Source: Lathyrus oleraceus (Eukaryota > Streptophyta > Magnoliopsida > Fabales > Fabaceae). From it: a stretch of 64,000 nucleotides of DNA. The DNA lies in contig NC_066585.1 in the NCBI RefSeq assembly GCF_024323335.1, positions 538,037,769 to 538,101,768 of the forward strand. Direction: 5' to 3'. Of this stretch, positions 57,707-64,000 are shown piece by piece. The number at the start of each line of letters is the position of its first letter. Position 1 is the stretch's first letter. The notes beneath the pieces are model-generated. The model saw only the letters and a list, made by a program, of their open reading frames with translations. It was not told the DNA's origin and searched no databases. The translations under genes were made by a program, and so were the position numbers.

Positions 57707-57983
57707 TACGCGTATTGCCTCTGCCATACGCGTATTGCCCAAACCTGGCCAAACTCATACGCGTAATGCCCACTCTCATACGCGTATTGCGCATTTCCTC
57801 GCCCAACTCATACGCGTATCACCTGTCTCATACGCGTATGCTACGCGTAACAATCTCCCATTACGCGTACCAACAGAGACCAATTTACGTTCAAAATGTC
57901 ATCTTTTTCTCCCATACGCGTAAGGCTTCCCCCCATACGCGTACCAACAGCTCATACGCGTATTGCCTAGTGCCATACGCGTA
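57707..57983. promoter_or_regulatory. Cluster of twelve TACGCGTA palindromes in the LTR
   Basis: The 8-bp palindrome TACGCGTA starts at 57707, 57727, 57758, 57779, 57811, 57831, 57842, 57862, 57915, 57936, 57955 and 57976. Ten of the twelve are preceded by ca, and several are followed by ttgcc. The rest of the LTR is AT-rich, so such CpG-dense repeats are far beyond chance. Counted along the element they lie about 620-900 bp into the LTR. The role is unknown; a protein-binding array or promoter element is plausible. Confidence 0.7.
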
Positions 57984-58604
57984 TGACCGGAAACCAGAGC
58001 TCACAGATCTGCAATGGCTTTCTCTGCTACGAGATCTACCCAATTCAACCTTCTACAGTCCAAATTTTACACACAATTCATTCCTATCATCTATCACTAA
58101 TCATACACTTTCGATTTTCACAATTTGCTAACCTTTCCATCTCAAATTCCTACGAATTTCGTCAATTATAATCAAATTTTCGTCATCTCAAAAGTTTCAC
58201 AATTCAGCATATATCATCAAATCAGAGGTAAAACAAATGGTCTATTACTACCCAGTACATATCATCCCATAATACCCGTTAAGCGATGATAAACCCCCCT
58301 TACCTGAGTTAATCCGGCAGCTTCCGAGCTCCAAGCTTCTCCTTCCTTCAACCTTCGTTCTCTGGCTTTTTGCCCTTTCTGCCTCTTTTCCCTTTCTCTC
58401 TTTCAGCCGCTTCTCTGTTCCTTTTCACGTGAAAACCCTTTTCCAAAAATTGGGACTTTTTTATTATTCCAACTTATATACTCCAATAAATAATTATTCC
58501 AATAATAATTATAATCCAATAATATTAATCCAATTATTTAATTAAATTAATAATATACTATTAACTCAATTTAAATAATTATTTCATTTTATTGGGGTGT
58601 TACA

Positions 58605-58617
58605 ACTCTTCCCCACT
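58605..58617 (-). other. Polypurine tract
   Basis: On the minus strand agtggggaagagt lies immediately before the 3' LTR. This is the expected primer site for plus-strand synthesis. It lies about 30 bp beyond the gag-pol stop. Confidence 0.85.
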
Positions 58618-58646
58618 AAAAGAGTTTTCGTCCTCGAAAACATACC

Positions 58647-61600
58647 TCAATCGAACAACTCCGGATAAGCCTCCTTCATCTGGCTCTCCAGTTCCCAAGT
58701 CACATTGCCACCTGCTGGTCCTCCCCAAGCTACCTTCACCAAAGCAATCTCTTTACCCCGCAACTGCTTCAACTCTCGATCCTCGATCCTCATAGGTGAT
58801 GTCTCAACAGTCAGGTTATCTCTCACCTGTACATCATCTATTTGGACAACGTGCGACGGATCATGAATGTACCTCCTCAACTGAGACACATGAAAAACAT
58901 CATGCAAATTCGCAAGTGACGGCGGTAAAGCGATACGATAGGCTACCTCTCCTATCCTCTCCAAAATCTGATAAGGACCAATAAATCGAGGTGTCAACTT
59001 CTTCGACTTCAAAGCTCGACCAACCCCCGTTATCGGAGTAACCCGAAGAAACACATGATCTCCCTCTTGGAACTCAAGTGACTTCCTTCTCTTGTCATGA
59101 TAACTCTTCTGACGACTCTGAGCAATTCTCATCTTCTCCTGAATCATCTTAATCTTTTCCGTAGTTTGTTGAACAATCTCCGGTCCAACTACAGCACTCT
59201 CACCGGACTCATACCAACATAAAGGTGTCCGACATCTCCTACCATACAAAGCTTCAAACGGTGCCATACCAATGCTCGAATGAAAACTATTGTTGTAGGT
59301 AAACTCAACCAAAGGTAAATAATAATCCCAAGCACCTCCTTTTTCCAAAACACAAGCTCTCAAAAGATCCTCTAATGACTGAATCGTCCTCTCAGTCTGA
59401 CCATCAGTTTGCGGATGATATGCAGAACTCAATCTCAGCTTAGTTCCCAAAGCCTTCTGCAACCCTTCCCAGAACTTCGATGTAAATCTAGGATCTCTAT
59501 CTGAAACAATACTCGACGGAATACCATGCAAACTTACAATCTTCTCAATATACAACTCAGCTAATCTCTCTAACGGATAATCCATTCTGATCGGAATGAA
59601 ATGAGCCGACTTCGTCAACCTATCCACAATCACCCAATTAGCTTCAAAATTCCTACTTGTCCTCGGTAAACCCGAAACAAAATCCATACTGATACTATCC
59701 CACTTCCACTCTGGAATAGCCAACGGTTGCATTAGCCCAGACGGCTTCTGATGCTCAATCTTTGACTTCTGGCAAGTCAAACAGGAATACACAAAACTTG
59801 CAATTTCTCTTTTCATTCCCGGCCACCAAAATAACTTCTTCAAATCATGATACATCTTCGTAGCTCCAGGATGAATACTCAAGCCACTACGGTGTCCTTC
59901 TTCAAGAATACTCTTCTTAAGCTCAGTAACATCCGGAATACACACCCGACTACCAAATCTCAAAACACCATTCTCATCAACTCTGAATTCACCACCTTGA
60001 CCTTGATTCACTAAAGTCAACTTATCAACCAAAAACATATCGGATTTCTGACCCTCTCTGATCTCATCCAGAATACCACTCGTTAACTTAAGCATTCCCA
60101 CTTTAACACTATTGTGAGTACTCTCACGCACCAAACTCAAGTCTCTAAACTGCTCAATTAAATCCAATTCCTTAACCATTAACATAGACATATGTAATGA
60201 TTTCCGACTCAACGCATCAGCCACTACATTTGCTTTACCCGGATGGTAATTCAAACCAAAGTCATAATCCTTCAGAAATTCTAACCATCTTCTCTGTCTC
60301 ATATTCAGCTCTTTCTGATCAAACAAATACTTCAAACTTTTATGGTCACTGAAAACTTCAAATCTTGATCCATACAAATAATGCCTCCACAACTTAAGAA
60401 CAAATACCACAGCTGCCAACTCTAAATCATGTGTCGGATAGTTCCTCTCATGAACCCTTAGCTGTCTCGAAGCATAAGCTATAACCTGCTTATTCTGCAT
60501 CAACACACCACCTAAACCCAACAATGAAGCATCACAATAAACCTCAAATAGTTCCGACGAACTCGGTAATATCAGAATAGGAGCAGTAGTTAACCTTCTC
60601 TTTAACTCTTGGAAACCTTCTTCACACTTTGAGTCCCAAACAAACGCTTGCCCCTTTCTGGTCAACATTGTCAACGGTAACGCCAACTTGGAAAATCCCT
60701 CAATGAACTTCCTATAGTAACCAGCCAATCCAAGGAAACTTCGAATCTCAACAACAGATTTAGGAGCTTCCCACTTAGATACCGCTTCTATCTTAGAAGG
60801 ATCAACAGCAACACCACCTCTTGAGATCACATGCCCAAGAAAACTAACCTCTTCTAACCAAAATTCACACTTAGACAGTTTAGCAAATAACTTCTTTTCT
60901 CGTAAAACTCCTAAAACCACTCTCAAATGCTCAACATGCTCTTCTTCAGATTTCGAATACACCAAAATGTCATCGATAAACACCACAACAAACTTGTCTA
61001 GGTACGGATGGAAAATCCTATTCATATACTCCATGAATACTCCAGGCGCATTAGTCACACCAAAAGGCATTACCGAATACTCATAATGTCCATACCTTGT
61101 TCTGAAAGCAGTCTTCTGAATATCTTCAGTTTTTACACGTATCTGATGATACCCAGATCTCAAGTCTATCTTGCTGAACACACTAGCACCAACCAATTGA
61201 TCCATCAAATCATCAATCCTCGGTAAAGGATACCGATTCTTGATCGTCACTTTATTCAGTTGCCTGTAGTCCACACACAACCTCATAGTACCTTCCTTCT
61301 TCTTAACCAATAGCACTGGTGCACCCCACGGTGACACACTCGGACGAATAAATTTCTTATCCAACAAATCTTCCAACTGACTCTTCAATTCAGCTAACTC
61401 AACAGCAGACATACGGTACGGAGCCATCGATATCGGTCTAGTACCAGGTACCAAATCAATCGAGAACTCAACTTCACGTTCTGGTGGCAATTCATTCACT
61501 TCTTCCGGAAACACATCAGGGAAATCACACACCACAGCTAGATCGCCAATCACCAGTTTATCTTTAGCCTCCAAAGTCGCTAACAACATAAACAACTCTG

Positions 61601-63017
61601 CCCCATCTGCCACTTCCTCATTCACCTGCCTGGCTGATAGAAACAAACTCTTGCCTTCCTCAATCTCAGGAAAGATCACAGTCTTATCAAAACAGTTGAT
61701 GGAAACTCGGTTAAACACCAACCAGTTCATACCCAGAATAACATCAATCTGCACTAATGGAAGACACACAAGGTCTATCCCAAAATCCCTACCAAAAATA
61801 CTCAAAGGGATACTCAAACAAACAGAAGTAGTAGTCACTGAACCCTTCGCAGGAGTATCAATCACCATACTACCAAGCATCTCCGATATCTCTAACTTAA
61901 GTTTCACAGCACAATCCAAAGATATAAAAGAATGAGTCGCACCTGTGTCAATAATAGCTATAAGAGGAAAGCCATTAATATAACACGTACCTCGGATCAA
62001 ACGCTCATCTGCAAAAGTCTCAGAACCTGATAAAGCAAAAACCTTGCCTCCCGACTGATTCTCTTTCTTCGGCTTAGGGCACTGTGGACTGATATGACCC
62101 ACCTCTCCACAGTTGAAGCAAGTCACAGTCTTCAATCGGCAATCCGCAGCCAAATGACCACCTTTTCCACATTTGAAACACTTCTTCTCATTACTGGTAC
62201 ACTCATGGATACGATGTCCAGCCTGACCACATCTGTAACACTTAGCAGGAGCACTAGAATCTCCTCCACTGGGTCTCTTCATCCCACTCTGCCTCTGAAA
62301 ACCTTTGCCAGCTGCATACGGTTTTCCACGGTCATTCTGACTCTTACCTTTCCTATCAACCCTTTGCTGATAACTCTCTGCTCTGGCTTTGGAATCCTGC
62401 TCAAAAATCCTGCAACAGTCAACCAAGTCAGAAAACACTCTGATCCGCTGATATCCAATAGCCTGTTTGATCTCGGGACGCAGCCCGTTCTCAAACTTCA
62501 CACACTTTGAAAATTCCCCAGCAGCCTCAGCATAGGGAGTATAATACTTCGACAGCTCTGTGAACTTAGCAGCATACTCCGTCACAGACCTGTTACCCTG
62601 CTTCAATTCCAAGAACTCTATCTCCTTCTTTCCTCTGACATCCTCGGGAAAATACTTCCTCAGAAATCTCTCTCTGAACACAGCCCAAGAAATCTCAGCA
62701 TCTCCAGCAGTTTCCAACTCAGTGCGGGTAGCAACCCACCAATCATCAGCTTCCTCTGACAGCATATGTGTACCGAACCTGACCTTCTGGTTATCAGCAC
62801 ACTCAGTTACTCTGAAGATCCTCTCAATCTCCTTCAACCACTTCTGAGCACCATCTGGATCGTATGCTCCTTTGAACATTGGAGGATTGTTCTTCTGGAA
62901 CTCACTCAACTGACGAGCAGCTCCCATTCCCACAACATTCGGATTTCCTCCAAGTACTCCAGCTAGCATACCCAGAGCCTCAGCAATCGCAGCATCATCT
63001 CTACCTCTTCCAGCCAT
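58647..63017 (-). CDS. Retrotransposon Gag-Pol polyprotein, intact
   Basis: 1456 codons from [15 protein letters not shown]; this start was chosen over an upstream ATG at 63074 that lies nearer the PBS and adds 19 unconserved residues. In order (residues from MAGRG): gag with capsid-like region about 40-210; three CCHC knuckles at 260-273, 280-293 and 300-313; aspartic protease DTGATHS at 357; reverse transcriptase with [20 protein letters not shown] and the FIDD active site at 680-683; RNase H with D829, E866, D891; integrase with HHCC zinc finger and DD35E triad D1112, D1173, E1209; a GPY-type module; and a C-terminal chromodomain from about 1405. Gag and pol share one frame with no frameshift or stop. 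Everything needed for transposition appears present. Confidence 0.96.
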   Translation of the reverse strand: MAGRGRDDAAIAEALGMLAGVLGGNPNVVGMGAARQLSEFQKNNPPMFKGAYDPDGAQKWLKEIERIFRVTECADNQKVRFGTHMLSEEADDWWVATRTELETAGDAEISWAVFRERFLRKYFPEDVRGKKEIEFLELKQGNRSVTEYAAKFTELSKYYTPYAEAAGEFSKCVKFENGLRPEIKQAIGYQRIRVFSDLVDCCRIFEQDSKARAESYQQRVDRKGKSQNDRGKPYAAGKGFQRQSGMKRPSGGDSSAPAKCYRCGQAGHRIHECTSNEKKCFKCGKGGHLAADCRLKTVTCFNCGEVGHISPQCPKPKKENQSGGKVFALSGSETFADERLIRGTCYINGFPLIAIIDTGATHSFISLDCAVKLKLEISEMLGSMVIDTPAKGSVTTTSVCLSIPLSIFGRDFGIDLVCLPLVQIDVILGMNWLVFNRVSINCFDKTVIFPEIEEGKSLFLSARQVNEEVADGAELFMLLATLEAKDKLVIGDLAVVCDFPDVFPEEVNELPPEREVEFSIDLVPGTRPISMAPYRMSAVELAELKSQLEDLLDKKFIRPSVSPWGAPVLLVKKKEGTMRLCVDYRQLNKVTIKNRYPLPRIDDLMDQLVGASVFSKIDLRSGYHQIRVKTEDIQKTAFRTRYGHYEYSVMPFGVTNAPGVFMEYMNRIFHPYLDKFVVVFIDDILVYSKSEEEHVEHLRVVLGVLREKKLFAKLSKCEFWLEEVSFLGHVISRGGVAVDPSKIEAVSKWEAPKSVVEIRSFLGLAGYYRKFIEGFSKLALPLTMLTRKGQAFVWDSKCEEGFQELKRRLTTAPILILPSSSELFEVYCDASLLGLGGVLMQNKQVIAYASRQLRVHERNYPTHDLELAAVVFVLKLWRHYLYGSRFEVFSDHKSLKYLFDQKELNMRQRRWLEFLKDYDFGLNYHPGKANVVADALSRKSLHMSMLMVKELDLIEQFRDLSLVRESTHNSVKVGMLKLTSGILDEIREGQKSDMFLVDKLTLVNQGQGGEFRVDENGVLRFGSRVCIPDVTELKKSILEEGHRSGLSIHPGATKMYHDLKKLFWWPGMKREIASFVYSCLTCQKSKIEHQKPSGLMQPLAIPEWKWDSISMDFVSGLPRTSRNFEANWVIVDRLTKSAHFIPIRMDYPLERLAELYIEKIVSLHGIPSSIVSDRDPRFTSKFWEGLQKALGTKLRLSSAYHPQTDGQTERTIQSLEDLLRACVLEKGGAWDYYLPLVEFTYNNSFHSSIGMAPFEALYGRRCRTPLCWYESGESAVVGPEIVQQTTEKIKMIQEKMRIAQSRQKSYHDKRRKSLEFQEGDHVFLRVTPITGVGRALKSKKLTPRFIGPYQILERIGEVAYRIALPPSLANLHDVFHVSQLRRYIHDPSHVVQIDDVQVRDNLTVETSPMRIEDRELKQLRGKEIALVKVAWGGPAGGNVTWELESQMKEAYPELFD

Positions 63018-63125
63018 CTCTATTCTGAAAACCCAACAAGCTAAACAATAAGTACTGATAGGGTTAAACAACACCTATCCCGTACAGGGGAAACAGAATA
63101 ATTACGACTCGACACGACCGACTAT

Positions 63126-63137
63126 GCTCTGATACCA
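63126..63137 (-). other. Primer binding site (initiator Met tRNA)
   Basis: The minus strand has TGGTATCAGAGC, the standard complement to the 3' end of plant initiator tRNA-Met, four bases inside the 5' LTR end. Confidence 0.93.
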
Positions 63138-63141
63138 CTAA

Positions 63142-64000
63142 TGTAACACCCTTCTAAAATACCCCAAATTATTATAATTAAAATAACAATATATTCATCA
63201 GAGTAATTATGCCCCGAAGGGTGCCACACAATCATTTAACAAAATTATCAAGCATCCTGTCATGCTCATTTATTTAAATCAAAATAAGGTTCTTTTGCAT
63301 AATTCGCAGCGGAACAATTCAACATCAATGTAAAACATGTAACACAATACATGTAAATCATTCAACAACCAATATCAATTTAATTAAAACATCCCCTCCC
63401 GATGTTACATCTATCAGAGCATGACCCATAAGAACTACTCTAGACTCCAAGCATTAGCTTCTACTCAACTCATTTCTCGTTACCTGAAAAATAGGCGTAA
63501 GGGTGAGTTCCTCAATCAATATAACAAACATTATAGAACAACATGTAATGCTAAGTAATTAACACATTAATTCACCCTAACCAGACTACACACTCAGCAG
63601 CGGCAGTATCCGTTCAAACGTCATATTCAACAATAACATATAGCATATATATAATCTCAATCATACTCAACATCAACAACACGACACACAACACACATAT
63701 AATACTGGAATACATCCATTCATATTATATGCCATACATTCATTATGCAATGAGACTCTATGCATGCGGTACCGACTATTTGTGAACATATAGTTCAACC
63801 TCACCGTCCAAATCCAGGCACGGCTACCAAGCTCACTAGTCCCACTCATTTGAGACATAGTGACTCACTCACTAATTCCTCACCATGGGAATTAGCTACC
63901 ACCCCAAATGGGCCATGAAATGCACGCTACTCACCTAGCATGCAAACAATCAACACAGTCCGAAAATGACTAAACTCACTAATTCCTCACCATGGGAATT
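63142..64000 (-). repeat. 5' LTR of the chromovirus (cut by window end)
   Basis: The first 859 bp, counted from the PBS side, align to 56497-57355 without gaps and with a single difference. About 1250 bp of this LTR should lie beyond the window, followed by the target-site duplication and the rest of LTR copy 3. Confidence 0.95.

Larger units (their letters stand above)
56497..58604 (-). repeat. 3' LTR of the chromovirus
   Basis: 2108 bp, bounded by tgtaacaccc at 56497 and ggggtgttaca ending 58604. It contains a 107-bp tandem duplication and a cluster of TACGCGTA palindromes (separate entries). It has no convincing ORF. Confidence 0.95.
56497..64000 (-). mobile_element. Ty3/gypsy chromovirus (Tekay/Del-like), complete but for the window edge
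   Basis: Order on the minus strand: 5' LTR (63142 to beyond 64000), PBS for initiator Met tRNA, one gag-pol ORF, polypurine tract, 3' LTR (56497-58604). The LTR is 2108 bp with TGTAACACCCC/GGGTGTTACA ends. The 859 bp of the 5' LTR visible here match the 3' LTR with no indel and one substitution (57072 T, 63717 C), so the insertion is very recent. It sits inside LTR copy 3. The chromodomain at the Pol C-terminus places it among chromoviruses; the single ORF, long LTR and PPT context favour the Tekay lineage, which is an inference. Confidence 0.93.

Noticed and set aside
57715..58171. ORFs over the palindrome cluster
   Set aside because: The Tyr-Ala-rich translation simply mirrors the TACGCGTA repeats; no start context or domain.
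58592..62966. Plus-strand ORFs opposite gag-pol
   Set aside because: They are shadows of the minus-strand coding sequence.

Overview
This is plant nuclear DNA, most likely from a legume of the inverted-repeat-lacking clade and probably tribe Fabeae (the pea/vetch group). The nuclear evidence is a long AT-rich satellite, LTR-retrotransposon sequence and a chromodomain-bearing Ty3/gypsy element. The legume hint is in the plastid-derived DNA: the psaA copy has a partly duplicated N-terminus of the kind I recall for pea PsaA. Species is not resolved.

Layout. (1) Satellite arrays fill 1-15930, 17441-19338 and 48709-54736, about 24 kb in all. The monomer is about 188 bp, with two alternating types forming a dimer of about 376 bp. 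Higher-order repeats sit on top: a block of about 1126 bp repeated five times (8871-14190), a long-range repeat of about 3.35 kb (1-6140) and a paired duplication offset by exactly 6590 bp. (2) Three copies of one non-coding TG...CA family, read here as solo LTRs, interrupt the satellite: a truncated copy (15931-17440), a copy with a GTATT/GTATT target-site duplication (19339-48708) and the left part of a third (54737-56496). (3) The second copy is itself split by about 27.4 kb of plastid DNA (20076-47512). (4) The third copy is split by a young, apparently intact Ty3/gypsy chromovirus on the minus strand (56497 to beyond 64000).

The plastid insert (NUPT) is a mosaic rather than one collinear piece. 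In order it holds: ndhA intron 5' end, ndhA exon 1 and the ndhH 3' end; rpoC2 3' end, rps2, atpI, atpH, atpF, atpA, trnR-UCU and trnG-UCC; ndhG', ndhI, ndhA exon 2 and the rest of the ndhA intron; ycf1 lacking its 5' end; a 5' half of psaA; psbM, trnD, trnY, trnE, trnT, psbD, psbC, trnS-UGA and psbZ; then trnL-CAA, trnN and trnR-ACG. Several genes are open (rps2, atpH, psbM, psbD, psbC, psbZ, ndhI). Others carry single-base frameshifts in A/T runs, a nonsense codon or truncations. The genes keep plastid operon order and plastid promoter and ribosome-binding signals, so I expect them to be silent passengers in the nucleus.

The nesting gives a time order: satellite first, then LTR insertions, then plastid DNA into one LTR and a chromovirus into another. 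The chromovirus is recent, because its two LTRs differ at 1 of 859 comparable positions. Its gag-pol ORF has every expected domain, and its LTR holds a striking cluster of twelve TACGCGTA palindromes.
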